64,000 nt of DNA, taken from assembly GCF_018129065.1 (NCBI RefSeq), contig NZ_JAAEDM010000006.1, positions 1 to 64,000 of the forward strand. The letters run 5' to 3'. The position numbers and the translations under genes are program-made. The stretch's first letter is position 1, and each line of letters starts with the position of its first letter. Origin of the DNA: Neoroseomonas soli (GTDB taxonomy: Bacteria > Pseudomonadota > Alphaproteobacteria > Acetobacterales > Acetobacteraceae). Shown one piece after another: positions 46,444-55,273 of the stretch. The notes under the pieces are model-generated. The model saw nothing but the letters and a program-made list of their open reading frames with translations, had not been told where the DNA came from and searched no databases.

Positions 46444-47481
46444 TCAGGCGACGCGACGCGCCGCCTCGGCCGGTTCGCGCCGCCAGCCGAAGGCGGGTGC
46501 GACGCCCTCGGCCATCAGCTCGATCGAGCGCAGGATATGCGGATGCGGCGGATCCACCGAATGCACCTGCACGGCGAGCTCCGTCGCGCGGTCCAGGATG
46601 CGGTCGGTGCGCAGCGAGGCGATCACCTCCTCCACCGTTCCGAGATGCACGTCCTGCCGGCGGATCATTTCCTCGACCGGCGGACATTCGGCGGGCGCGC
46701 GGCCGAGCGAGGCAAGCCGCGCATGGTGGCGGCGCAGGCCGGTCGCGGCGAAGCGCAAGGCATCCTCATGCCGGTCGGCAACGAAGACCGAGCGCGAGGC
46801 AAGGATGCGCGGCGCCACGCCGGCCGGCAGCGCGGCGAGATAGGCATCCACCATAGGGTCCTGGATGTCGGAGAGCGCCGCATCCGGCGCCTCCTTCGGC
46901 CGCGGCTGCGTACGCGAGAGCAGCAGCCCCGCGCCCAGGCGCCCTGCCGCGCGTGCGCCATCCACCGAGAAGGTCGCGTACCACAGCCGGTCGAGCAGCG
47001 CGGGATGCGCCGGATAGACACGATCCCCGCCCTTCAGCGCTTCGCCGGCGAGCGCGCCGGTCAGTTCCGCGAGCTTGTCGGCGAAGATCGTGCGCCGGTC
47101 GGCATCCTTGAGGCCGAAGGCCGCGAAGGCCTCCGGATTGCCGCCGGAGCCGACACCGAGTTCGAGCCGCCCGCCCGAGATCAGATCGAGCACCGTCGCA
47201 TCCTCCGCAACGCGGATCGGCATTTCCATCGGCAGGGTGACGATGCCGGTGCCAAGCCGGATGCGCGACGTCAACGCCGCGACCTGGGCGAGGAAGACGA
47301 AGGGGGAGGGGAGTCCGCCCTCGGCTTCGTGAAAGTGGTGCTGGGCGATCCAGGCGCTCTCGAAGCCCTGCGCTTCGGCGTGGCGGATCTGCGCGAGCGC
47401 GAGACGGTAACGCTCCGCGGCGCCGCCCTCGTCGAGAAGCCGGGTGAAGAAGCCGAGCCGCAGCCCGCGTGCCATCGTCAT
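46444..47481 (-). CDS. FMN-dependent luciferase-like monooxygenase (KPN_01858-like)
   Basis: A 345-residue flavin-dependent monooxygenase of the bacterial luciferase fold. ESAWIAQHHFHEAEGGLPSP, LTSRIRLGTGIVTLPMEMPI and GGRLELGVGSGGNPEAFAAF are diagnostic. The start overlaps the stop of the ABC ATPase gene by 4 bases. It needs reduced flavin; the only flavin reductase seen is far away (8565). The substrate is probably whatever the ABC system imports. Confidence 0.88.
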   Translation of the reverse strand: MTMARGLRLGFFTRLLDEGGAAERYRLALAQIRHAEAQGFESAWIAQHHFHEAEGGLPSPFVFLAQVAALTSRIRLGTGIVTLPMEMPIRVAEDATVLDLISGGRLELGVGSGGNPEAFAAFGLKDADRRTIFADKLAELTGALAGEALKGGDRVYPAHPALLDRLWYATFSVDGARAAGRLGAGLLLSRTQPRPKEAPDAALSDIQDPMVDAYLAALPAGVAPRILASRSVFVADRHEDALRFAATGLRRHHARLASLGRAPAECPPVEEMIRRQDVHLGTVEEVIASLRTDRILDRATELAVQVHSVDPPHPHILRSIELMAEGVAPAFGWRREPAEAARRVA

Positions 47482-49145
47482 TCCGCTGCCTTCCTTGCCT
47501 CGTCCGTCATGCCCGGGATCGCCGCGATCAGCTCGCGAGCGTAGTTGGATTCGGGCGCCTGGAACACCTGCTCCGTCGCGCCGGATTCCACCACGCGCCC
47601 GTCGCGCATGACCGAGACGGTGTCGGCGATCAGCCGCACCACCGCGAGGTCGTGCGAGACGAAGACGTAGGTGAGGCCCAGGTCCTGCTGCAACTCGTCG
47701 AGCAGTTCCAGGATGCGCGCCTGCACCGTGACGTCGAGGGCGGAGACCGCCTCGTCCAGCACTACGACGCGCGGGCGCAGCACCAGGGCGCGGGCGATGG
47801 CCACGCGCTGGCGCTGCCCGCCCGAGAGCGCCGCCGGCGGCCGTGTCAGCACGGAATCCGGCAGGCCGACCCGTTCGATGATGGCGCGCACCTGGCGTTC
47901 GCGCTCCGCCTTCGGGATGGGCTCGAAGTTGCGCAGCGGTTCCTCGACGATCCCGGCGATGGTCTGGCGCGGGTCGAGCGAGGCGAAGGGATTCTGGAAC
48001 ACCAGCTGCACCTGACGGCGGAACTGGCGCAGCGGCTCGCCGGACAGGCATGCGACGTCGGTTTCGCCAACCAGCACTCGGCCCGCGGTCGGGCGCAGGA
48101 AGCCGGCGATGCAACGCGCCGTCGTCGTCTTGCCCGAACCGGATTCGCCGACCAGCGCGTGGGTGGTGCCGGCGCGCACCTCGAACCCGACATCGTCCAC
48201 GGCGCGGAAGAGGCGGCCGCGCTCGCCCGGCACGGGATACTCCTGCACCAGCGTCTCGACCTTCAAGGCGATGCCGGTGGCGCCCGAGACCGGTGGCCGC
48301 GCGCGCGGCGTGGCGAGCGACGGCGCATCCTGCAGCAGTTGCCGGGTATAGGCGCTGCGCGGGGCGGCCAGCACCTGGCGCACCGGGCCGGCTTCCTGCA
48401 CCGCACCGTTGCGCAGCACCACCACGCGGTCGGCGCGGTCAGTCGCGACGCCGAGATCGTGCGTCACCAGCAGGACGGAGGTCCCGTCCTCCCGCCGCAA
48501 TTCATCGATCAGGTCGAGGATGCGGCGCTGCACGGTCACGTCAAGCGCGCTGGTCGGCTCGTCCGCCACGATCAGCCCGGGGCGAAGCGCGACGGCGATG
48601 GCGATCAGCACGCGCTGGCGCATGCCGCCGGACAGCTGGTGCGGATACTGCCCCGCGCGCATCTCCGCGGGCTCGAGGCCGACGCGGCTCAGCAGGTCCA
48701 GCACGCGCTCGCGGATGAGGCTGCGATCGCGTTCGCCGTGGATCTCGAGGATCTCGGCGATCTGCGCGCCGATGGTGCGCACGGGGTTCAGCGAGGTGGT
48801 CGGGTCCTGCGGGATCAGGCTGATGCGCGCGCCGCGCAGCGCGGTGAGGCGCTTCTCCGGCCAGCGGGAGATGCCGGCCCCGTCCAGCCGGATGGCGCCA
48901 CGTTCGATGGCACCGTTGGCCGGCAGAAGGCCGAGCACCGCCTGCGCCGTGGTCGTCTTGCCGGAACCGGATTCACCCACCAGCGCCAGCACTTCTCCCG
49001 GCGCGATCGAGAACGACACGCCGTCCACGACGCGACGGACGCTCCCGCCGCTCGCATAGCGGACGGCGAGGTCCTCCACCTCGAGCAGCGGCGCGACGGT
49101 GGTCGCGGGTGCCGGCGCGAGGCGCGGCGCGATATCGATTTTCAT
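47478..49145 (-). CDS. ABC transporter ATPase, two fused nucleotide-binding domains (Opp/Dpp type)
   Basis: A 555-residue fusion of DppD-like and DppF-like ATPases. Both halves have Walker A (GESGSGKTTT), an ABC signature (LSGGMRQR, LSGGQRQR), and Walker B (LIVADEPTSALD, VVVLDEAVSALD). In the second Walker B the residue after Glu is Ala rather than Pro. ATG 49145 overlaps the permease stop. It powers the uptake system encoded just upstream. Confidence 0.92.
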   Translation of the reverse strand: MKIDIAPRLAPAPATTVAPLLEVEDLAVRYASGGSVRRVVDGVSFSIAPGEVLALVGESGSGKTTTAQAVLGLLPANGAIERGAIRLDGAGISRWPEKRLTALRGARISLIPQDPTTSLNPVRTIGAQIAEILEIHGERDRSLIRERVLDLLSRVGLEPAEMRAGQYPHQLSGGMRQRVLIAIAVALRPGLIVADEPTSALDVTVQRRILDLIDELRREDGTSVLLVTHDLGVATDRADRVVVLRNGAVQEAGPVRQVLAAPRSAYTRQLLQDAPSLATPRARPPVSGATGIALKVETLVQEYPVPGERGRLFRAVDDVGFEVRAGTTHALVGESGSGKTTTARCIAGFLRPTAGRVLVGETDVACLSGEPLRQFRRQVQLVFQNPFASLDPRQTIAGIVEEPLRNFEPIPKAERERQVRAIIERVGLPDSVLTRPPAALSGGQRQRVAIARALVLRPRVVVLDEAVSALDVTVQARILELLDELQQDLGLTYVFVSHDLAVVRLIADTVSVMRDGRVVESGATEQVFQAPESNYARELIAAIPGMTDEARKAAE

Positions 49146-49975
49146 GTCCGGCGCGCCCCCAGGCTGCGGCTGATGCGTTCGGCGGAAAGCACAACGGCCA
49201 GCACGACGACGCCCGGCGTGCAGGTCAGCCACCAGGCGGTGGCGAGGAAGTCCCGCCCCTCCGCGATCAGCAGCCCCCATTCCGGCGTCGGCGGCGGCGC
49301 CCCGTAGCCAAGGAAGCCGAGCGTCGAGAGCGCGAGGATCGCCGAACCGAACTGCAAAGCCGCCAGCGCCAGCACCGAGGTCAACGCGTTCGGCAGCACA
49401 TGCCGCCACAGCACCGCGAGGAAGCGCCCGCCGCTGCCGAAGGCGGCCTCGACATATTCCGCGCGGCGCACGCGCAGCACCTCGGACCGCGACAGGCGGG
49501 CGAAATGCGCCACGGAGACGAAGCCCACCGCGATCGCCGCGTTGATCGACCCGAAGCCGAGCAGGATGATGACGGACAGCGAGAGCAGCAACGACGGGAT
49601 CGCCAGCAGCGTATCGACCAGCCGCATCACAGCCGCGTCGACGATGCCACCGCGCGCACCCGCCAGCAGGCCGAGCGTCGTGCCGAACACCAGCCCGACG
49701 CTGACCGCGAGAAAGGCGCCGAGCAGCGATTCCCGTGCGCCATGGATCACGCGCGCGAGCATGTCGCGCCCCAGCCCGTCCGTGCCCAGCGGATGCTCCA
49801 GGCTCGGCGCTTCAAGCTGGCGACCGGCGATGCCCTGCAGGGGATCCTGCCAGGCGAAGAGGCCGGGCACGACCGCCCAGGCAAGCACCAGCCCGACCAC
49901 GGCCCAGGCCAGCGTCAGCCCGAGCGGCGGCAGGCGCACCGGCACGACGCCGGCCACGGGGTTCGCGCCGCTCAT
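49142..49975 (-). CDS. ABC transporter permease, DppC-like
   Basis: A 277-residue inner-membrane permease. HPLGTDGLGRDMLARVIHGA is the typical DppC/OppC N-terminal loop, and EYVEAAFGSGGRFLAVLWRH is the EAA motif that contacts the ATPase. Six hydrophobic segments are seen. It overlaps both neighbours by 4 bases. Confidence 0.92.
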   Translation of the reverse strand: MSGANPVAGVVPVRLPPLGLTLAWAVVGLVLAWAVVPGLFAWQDPLQGIAGRQLEAPSLEHPLGTDGLGRDMLARVIHGARESLLGAFLAVSVGLVFGTTLGLLAGARGGIVDAAVMRLVDTLLAIPSLLLSLSVIILLGFGSINAAIAVGFVSVAHFARLSRSEVLRVRRAEYVEAAFGSGGRFLAVLWRHVLPNALTSVLALAALQFGSAILALSTLGFLGYGAPPPTPEWGLLIAEGRDFLATAWWLTCTPGVVVLAVVLSAERISRSLGARRT

Positions 49976-50913
49976 GCCGCACCTGCCGGGCGCACGGCCA
50001 GCCGCGGGTCGAGCAGCGGCAGCAGCAGGTCCACCGCCAGGCTGATCGCCACGAAGGCGACGGCCGAGAGCACCACGATCGCCTGCAGCACCGCCACGTC
50101 CTGGTTCGCGACCGCCTGCTGCGTCAGTCCGCCGAGGCCGCTCAGGCCGAAGACGGTCTCGGTCACCACCGCGCCGCCCAGCAACTCGCCGAACAGCACG
50201 CCGGCCATGGTCAGGGTCGATGGCAGCGCATTGCGCGCGACGTGGCGCCACAGCACCCAGGCATGGGTTGCCCCCTTGGCGCGCGCGACGGCGACGAAGG
50301 GCTCGTTGAGCACCGTGTCGATGTTGCGGATCAGCACCTGCGCCAGCGGGGCGGAGATCGGCACGGCCAGCGTCAGCACCGGAAGGATCAGTTCCTCCCA
50401 CGGTTCCGGCGCGATCACCGAGACCAGGCCGAGCTGGAAGGAAAACACCTGGATCAGCATGATGCCGAGCCAGAAGACCGGCACCGCCACGAAGAAGGGC
50501 GGCATCGAGCGCGCGAAGCCGCGCACCCAGCCGAAGCCGAGCTGGCTCAGCACCGCAAGCAAGATCGCGAGCAGGCTCGCCACGCCAAAGGCCAGCGAGG
50601 CGAGCAGCAGTGTCGGCGGGATGTTCTCCGCCAGCAGCCTGGCCACGGGCACCCCGGCGCGGATCGAATACCCGAATTCGCCGGAGAGGAAATTGCCCAG
50701 CGTGTGCAGGTATTGCTGCCAGAGCGGCGCATCGGCGCCGTAGGCGATGCGCAGCTCCGCGATCTGGTCCGCCGTCAGCCCCATCGTGGAATCGAGGAAC
50801 TTGATCAGCACCGCATCGCCCGGCAGCGCCTGCAACAGCGCGAAGGCGACGGTGAAGGCGGCCAGCAGCACCAGCAGCGACTGGCCGAGGCGCTGCGCGA
50901 GATGCCGGCTCAT
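49972..50913 (-). CDS. ABC transporter permease, DppB-like
   Basis: A 313-residue permease with the DppB/OppB layout: N-terminal helix, ALLQALPGDAVL, and the EAA loop PFVAVARAKGATHAWVLWRH. It forms the channel with the DppC-like subunit. Start and stop both overlap neighbouring genes by 4 bases. Confidence 0.92.
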   Translation of the reverse strand: MSRHLAQRLGQSLLVLLAAFTVAFALLQALPGDAVLIKFLDSTMGLTADQIAELRIAYGADAPLWQQYLHTLGNFLSGEFGYSIRAGVPVARLLAENIPPTLLLASLAFGVASLLAILLAVLSQLGFGWVRGFARSMPPFFVAVPVFWLGIMLIQVFSFQLGLVSVIAPEPWEELILPVLTLAVPISAPLAQVLIRNIDTVLNEPFVAVARAKGATHAWVLWRHVARNALPSTLTMAGVLFGELLGGAVVTETVFGLSGLGGLTQQAVANQDVAVLQAIVVLSAVAFVAISLAVDLLLPLLDPRLAVRPAGAA

Positions 50914-52547
50914 CGCGCGGCGAGCCAGGCGCCGTAGAAGCTCGGCCGGCCGACCGCCTCGAAGCCGAAGCCACGCAGGCGTGGGGCGGCGGCGAAGACC
51001 TGCGGCTCCTCGAAGATCGGGATCACATAGGCCTGGTCGAGGACGTAGCGCTGCACATCCCCCACCAGCGCGAGGCGCTTCGCCCGGTCGGGTTCGGAGG
51101 CAATGGCGTCGAGCAGGCCGTTCAGCCGCGCGTCGTTGAACGACTGCACGCGCTGGCTGACGCCGCCGGTCTGCAGCAGCGCGTTGCGCGTCAGCGGGTG
51201 GTACTGGCTGCGGATCACGTCCGGGTCCGCGCGGCCGACCATGGCCGGCGCGACCGGCGTCTTCGCGGGATCGAGGCTGTCCACCACGCGGCTGCCGGCA
51301 TCGCCCGCGAGCACATTCAGTCGCACGCCGACGCGCGCCCATTGCTGCGCGACGAGTTGCAGCGTGTCCTTGTTGCGCGGCTGGGGCGGCGATTCATAGG
51401 CGGTGAGCACCAGCTCCCGCCCATCCTTCTGCCGCACGCCCTGCGGGCCGAGGGTCCAGCCTGCTTCCTCGAGCAGCCGCACCGCCTGCCGCGGGTCGTA
51501 GGTCAACCGGTCCGCGAGGTTCACGTGACCCTGCGCGGTGGACGCGATGATCGACGTGGCCCGCGGGTAGTTGGGCGAGAACAGCGTGTCCACGATCTCC
51601 TGCGCATTGGTCGCGTAGCGCAGGGCCTGGCGCACGCGGATGTCGGCGACCAGCGGGTTGTCGGGGCGGAAGACGACGCTGTTGTTCACGCCGCGCGTGG
51701 ACGGCGCGAAGATCTGGAAGCCGCGCGACTGCACACGGCCTTCGTCATAGGCCTGGATCTGGCGGATGACATGCGCCTGGCCGGAGAGCAGCGCGCCGAT
51801 GCGCACGCTGTCCTCGCCGCTGACGATGATGCGGATGGTGTCGAGCAGCGCGCGCCCCTGGTGCGGGTGCTGCTTCGGCCCCCAGGCGTAGTCCTGCCGC
51901 GCGTTCAGCACGAGTTCCCGCCCCAGCACCTGCCGCGCCACCACGAAGGGGCCGGAGCCGATGATCTTCGTCGCATCGCCGAGCTGGTCGAAGGGCAGCG
52001 CCAGCGTGCGCAGGGAGACGAGGCCGGAGCCGATCACCGAGGTCCCTTGCAGGAACCCAGGCGAGGGCGCGCGGAAGTGGAAGCGCACCGTCAGCGGGTC
52101 GATGACCTCGCTGCGCAGGTAGTTGGTGATGACCTCCGAGACCGGGTGCCGCAGTTCGCGATTGCCGAGACCGAAGGTGTCGAAGTTCCTCGCCACGGCC
52201 TCCGCGTTCAGCGGTGTGCCGTCGGAGAAGGTGACGCCGGGGCGGATGCGGAACACGTATTCCGTGGCGTCGGCGCTGACCGTCCAGCTTTCCGCGATCC
52301 AGGGCTCGATCTCGAGCGTCTGCGGGTTCTGGTAGGTCAGCTTGTCCGTGATCTGATTCAGCACGCCGCCATTCGGGTAGAAGCCGCCGGCGGGCGGATA
52401 CAGGTTCGTGTAGGTCTGCTGCTCCAGGTAGATCAGCGTGCCGCCGCGCACCGGCGCGGCCTGCGCGAAGGCATCCCGCGCGCACATCGCGCCGAGAACC
52501 GACAGGATGGCGGGTGCGGCGAGAAGGTTGCGACGGGTGGTGGACAT
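50910..52547 (-). CDS. ABC transporter substrate-binding protein, family 5 (KPN_01854-like)
   Basis: A 545-residue extracytoplasmic receptor of the peptide/nickel (SBP family 5) type, first gene of the transport operon. A signal peptide ending in AFA-Q is seen, then RGGTLIYLEQQTYTNLYPPA, EPWIAESWTVSADATEYVFR and LRYATNAQEIVDTLF. The partner set (fused ATPase, luciferase-like enzyme, Avi_7169/7170 proteins) matches the KPN_01854-KPN_01858 arrangement. The ligand is unknown. Confidence 0.9.
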   Translation of the reverse strand: MSTTRRNLLAAPAILSVLGAMCARDAFAQAAPVRGGTLIYLEQQTYTNLYPPAGGFYPNGGVLNQITDKLTYQNPQTLEIEPWIAESWTVSADATEYVFRIRPGVTFSDGTPLNAEAVARNFDTFGLGNRELRHPVSEVITNYLRSEVIDPLTVRFHFRAPSPGFLQGTSVIGSGLVSLRTLALPFDQLGDATKIIGSGPFVVARQVLGRELVLNARQDYAWGPKQHPHQGRALLDTIRIIVSGEDSVRIGALLSGQAHVIRQIQAYDEGRVQSRGFQIFAPSTRGVNNSVVFRPDNPLVADIRVRQALRYATNAQEIVDTLFSPNYPRATSIIASTAQGHVNLADRLTYDPRQAVRLLEEAGWTLGPQGVRQKDGRELVLTAYESPPQPRNKDTLQLVAQQWARVGVRLNVLAGDAGSRVVDSLDPAKTPVAPAMVGRADPDVIRSQYHPLTRNALLQTGGVSQRVQSFNDARLNGLLDAIASEPDRAKRLALVGDVQRYVLDQAYVIPIFEEPQVFAAAPRLRGFGFEAVGRPSFYGAWLAAR

Positions 52548-52841
52548 CCTGGCTCCTGGCGCTCGTGGCGAGGTCGTAACACCCGAGCCTAGGCAGCAGC
52601 CAAATCTCTTCGCAACTGCGAGATGACTTTTTCCAAAGCAATCACCAGCCGTGGATCAGCGTTTCTCCAATACTCGTGAAGCATGGTTGAAATTTGTGCA
52701 GGCGCCTGCGTGCCCGCGCAGCAATCCGGCGGGGACGAGGCGAGTCGAGGCGGCTTCCGACCCGTTCACGCCGCCTGTGGGAGCGGCGTCGTCTCTCCGC
52801 TAGCCTGCCCCCGGAAACCACCACGGGGAAACGCCGCCTCC
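52548..52841. promoter_or_regulatory. Divergent promoter region between ABC operon and enoyl-CoA hydratase gene
   Basis: This spacer is markedly AT-richer than its surroundings at 52600-52700. An imperfect palindrome centred near 52614 (ATCTC ... GAGAT, with TCGCA and TGCGA inside) could be a regulator site for the ABC operon. No gene is supported here. Confidence 0.4.
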
Positions 52842-53624
52842 ATGTCAGACATCGAGCAGAGCCGCGCCGACGGCATCGTGACGCTGCGCCTCAATCGGCC
52901 CGATCGGCTGAACGCTTTCTCCGACGCGATGCTCGACGGGTTGCAGCAGGCGCTCGCCGATGTCGCCACCGATCCCGATGTCGGCGCCGTCATCCTGACC
53001 GGCGCGGGGCGCGCCTTCTGCGCGGGTGGCGACGTGAAGTCGATGGAAGGGCGCGCGACGCGCGGCCCCGAACACCGGATCGAGGTGCTGGGCCACAAGC
53101 ACCGCCTGGTCACGACGATCCGCCGCTCGCCCAAGGTCATCATCGCCATGGTGAACGGGCCGGCCTTCGGCGCCGGGCTGAACCTCGCGCTCGCCTGCGA
53201 CTTCCGCATCGCGGCCGCCTCCGCGCGCTTCGGCACCGCCTTCGTGAAGATCGGCTTCGCCGGCGACTTCGGCGGGTCCTATTTGCTGCAGAAGCTGGTC
53301 GGCGCGGGCAAGGCGCGGGAACTCTACATGCTCGGCGAACAGTTCACGGCGCAGGAGGCGCTGGCCTGGGGCGCCGTGACGCGCGTCGTGCCGGACGAGG
53401 AACTGGAAGCCGCGACACTCGACTTCGCGCGCCGGCTTTCGGCGCTGCCCGGCCTCGCGCATGCCTACATGAAGCGGAATTTCCTCGCTGCCGAGGCGGG
53501 CACGCTGCAGGACGTGCTGGACCTCGAGGCGACGCACCAGGCACGCCTTTCCGCCACCGAGGACCACAAGGAAGCGACGCGCGCCTTTGTCGAAAAGCGC
53601 GCGCCCGTGTTCCGGCGCCGTTAG
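52842..53624 (+). CDS. Enoyl-CoA hydratase/isomerase family protein
   Basis: A 260-residue crotonase-fold enzyme. The oxyanion-hole segments are LTGAGRAFCAGGDVKSM and VIIAMVNGPAFGAGLNLALA; the second catalytic position typical of hydratases (Glu) is occupied by the region FVKIGFAGDFGGSYLLQKLV, where Asp is seen, as in some isomerase-like members. So hydration is not certain. Its TAG stop lies in a composite repeat. Confidence 0.88.
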   Translation: MSDIEQSRADGIVTLRLNRPDRLNAFSDAMLDGLQQALADVATDPDVGAVILTGAGRAFCAGGDVKSMEGRATRGPEHRIEVLGHKHRLVTTIRRSPKVIIAMVNGPAFGAGLNLALACDFRIAAASARFGTAFVKIGFAGDFGGSYLLQKLVGAGKARELYMLGEQFTAQEALAWGAVTRVVPDEELEAATLDFARRLSALPGLAHAYMKRNFLAAEAGTLQDVLDLEATHQARLSATEDHKEATRAFVEKRAPVFRRR

Positions 53625-53716
53625 AGCAGATCCCGATCAGGTGGAATCGCCTGATCGAGTGAAGATGCTCGCAGAAACAAAGGCCTGGGGCGGTGTCCGT
53701 GAGCCGAGGCGCTCTA
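53622..53716 (+). repeat. Composite hairpin repeat, copy 7 (stem type A)
   Basis: TTAGAGCAGATCCC, hairpin II ATCAGGTGGAATCGCCTGAT (53636-53655), GTGAAGATGCTCGC, and a shortened hairpin I ending GCGCTCTAG. The left TAG is the stop of the enoyl-CoA hydratase gene and the right end (CTA, 53714-53716) the stop of the convergent dioxygenase gene, so the element fills the entire space. Confidence 0.85.
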
Positions 53717-54445
53717 GGCGCCGGGCACGCCCCCGCGCTTCCAGGTCAGCACCAGCACGTCGCGGCAGGACGGCAGCGCCGGATCGGCCGGCGCCACCGG
53801 GGATACGCCGTGCTTCACCCGCGGGTCATCCACCAGCGCGGCGTCCAGCGGGTCCTGCAGCACGAACTGCGCGAGGCGGTTGCCGGCATCGTCCTCGATC
53901 ACCGTCTCGCCGCCGACCAGGTTGGTGCGCGCGATCATGCCGATCAGCACGAAATCCACGCCGTCATGGTGCACGCCTTCCGGCGTGGGATAGCCGGGGG
54001 CGCCGGCGGCGGCCTCGATGCGGAACTGGTGCGCCTCGACGAACCAGGATTGCGGGCCGTGCAGCGCATCGGCCATCGACCGGCCGAGGTCGAGCAGCGC
54101 CACCAGCGGCGCGGAAGCGCCGATCTCGTCTTCCATCGGCGCGAACCAGCGGTCCAGGCCGCCGTTCAACGTGTTGTGCACCACCGCCTGGAAATGCGGG
54201 CGGTGCTCGCCGCGCCGATGGCCCGGCACGCCGGGCTCGGCGGAGAAATTGGCGATGCGCCGGCGCCGGTAGCGGCCGCCATCGGCCATGAAGGCGTCCG
54301 TCTCCAGCCGGTTCCAGGAGGCGAAGAAGGGCGCGAGCGCCGCCACGCGCCCCGCCTCGCCCATCAGCGCCGTCATGGTCGTGCCCGGCACGCGGGCGAA
54401 GCCGCGCGCAGCGAGTTCCGCCAGGGGACCTGCGGGAACGGTCAT
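53714..54445 (-). CDS. 2OG-Fe(II) dioxygenase family protein
   Basis: A 243-residue protein matching the small 2OG-Fe dioxygenase family that includes amino-acid hydroxylases such as isoleucine dioxygenase. The metal motif is GVHHDGVDFVLIGM (HxD), and the distal His is in DPRVKHGVSPV; the substrate-side HFQAVVHNTLNGG is typical. ATG 54445 overlaps the stop of the lutA-like gene by 4 bases. The substrate is not known. Confidence 0.85.
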   Translation of the reverse strand: MTVPAGPLAELAARGFARVPGTTMTALMGEAGRVAALAPFFASWNRLETDAFMADGGRYRRRRIANFSAEPGVPGHRRGEHRPHFQAVVHNTLNGGLDRWFAPMEDEIGASAPLVALLDLGRSMADALHGPQSWFVEAHQFRIEAAAGAPGYPTPEGVHHDGVDFVLIGMIARTNLVGGETVIEDDAGNRLAQFVLQDPLDAALVDDPRVKHGVSPVAPADPALPSCRDVLVLTWKRGGVPGA

Positions 54446-55215
54446 GTGCCTCCTCCCTCGCCGATCGGCGCGACTTCGTTCGTCATGCCTGCCAGCACCT
54501 CCGCCACGTGGCGCACGCGCACCGGGCTGCCTTCGCGCTTCAGGCGGCCGGCCATGTTCAGCAGGCAGCCCAGGTCGCCGGCGAGCAGCGTGGCCGCACC
54601 CGTCGCCTGCACGTCGCGGCACTTGTCGGTGACCATGCGCGTCGAGATGTCCGGATACTTCACGCAGAAGGTGCCGCCGAAGCCGCAGCAGATCTCGGGG
54701 TCGGCCATCTCGGCCAGGGTCAGCCCCTCGACGGTGGCGAGCAGCGCGCGCGGCTGCGCCTTCACGCCCATCTCCCGCAGGCCGGAGCAGGAATCGTGAT
54801 AGGTCACGCTGCCCTGGTAGCGCGCGTCCACCTTCGCCACGCCCATCACGTCGGTCAGGAACGACACCAGCTCATGCGTCCGCTCCGCCAGCGCCTCGGC
54901 CTTGGCGCGGTATTGCGGGTCGTCCTCGAACAGGGACGGGTAGTGGTGCGCGATCATCCCCGCGCAGGAACCCGAGGGCGCGACCACGTGGTCGAAGCCC
55001 TGGAAGGCATCGACCACGGCGCGCGCCAGGTCCTTCGCGGTGGCGCGGTCGCCGGAATTGTAGGCCGGCTGGCCGCAGCAGGTCTGCGTCGCCGGCACCT
55101 CCACCTGGCATCCCGCCTGCTCGAGCAGGCGGAGCGCGGCGAAGCCCACGCTCGGCCGGTAAAGGTCGACGAGGCAGGTGACGAACAGCGCGACGCGCGG
55201 CTTGGCCTGGGACAT
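54442..55215 (-). CDS. lutA: (Fe-S)-binding protein, lactate utilisation protein A
   Basis: A 257-residue LutA/YkgE-type protein with two CCG domains: LFVTCLVDLYRPSVG with QTCCGQPAYNSGD, and YHDSCSGLREMG with EICCGFGGTFCVKYP. It is one of the three subunits of the LutABC L-lactate oxidising complex. Unusually it is not beside lutB and lutC (61339-63526, other strand) but coupled to a 2OG-Fe dioxygenase gene. Confidence 0.9.
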   Translation of the reverse strand: MSQAKPRVALFVTCLVDLYRPSVGFAALRLLEQAGCQVEVPATQTCCGQPAYNSGDRATAKDLARAVVDAFQGFDHVVAPSGSCAGMIAHHYPSLFEDDPQYRAKAEALAERTHELVSFLTDVMGVAKVDARYQGSVTYHDSCSGLREMGVKAQPRALLATVEGLTLAEMADPEICCGFGGTFCVKYPDISTRMVTDKCRDVQATGAATLLAGDLGCLLNMAGRLKREGSPVRVRHVAEVLAGMTNEVAPIGEGGGT

Positions 55216-55273
55216 GGGAAGGAGAATAGGCAGGCCCCTTGCCCGCGGACAGCCCCCGCCGCGCGCGGCCCTG

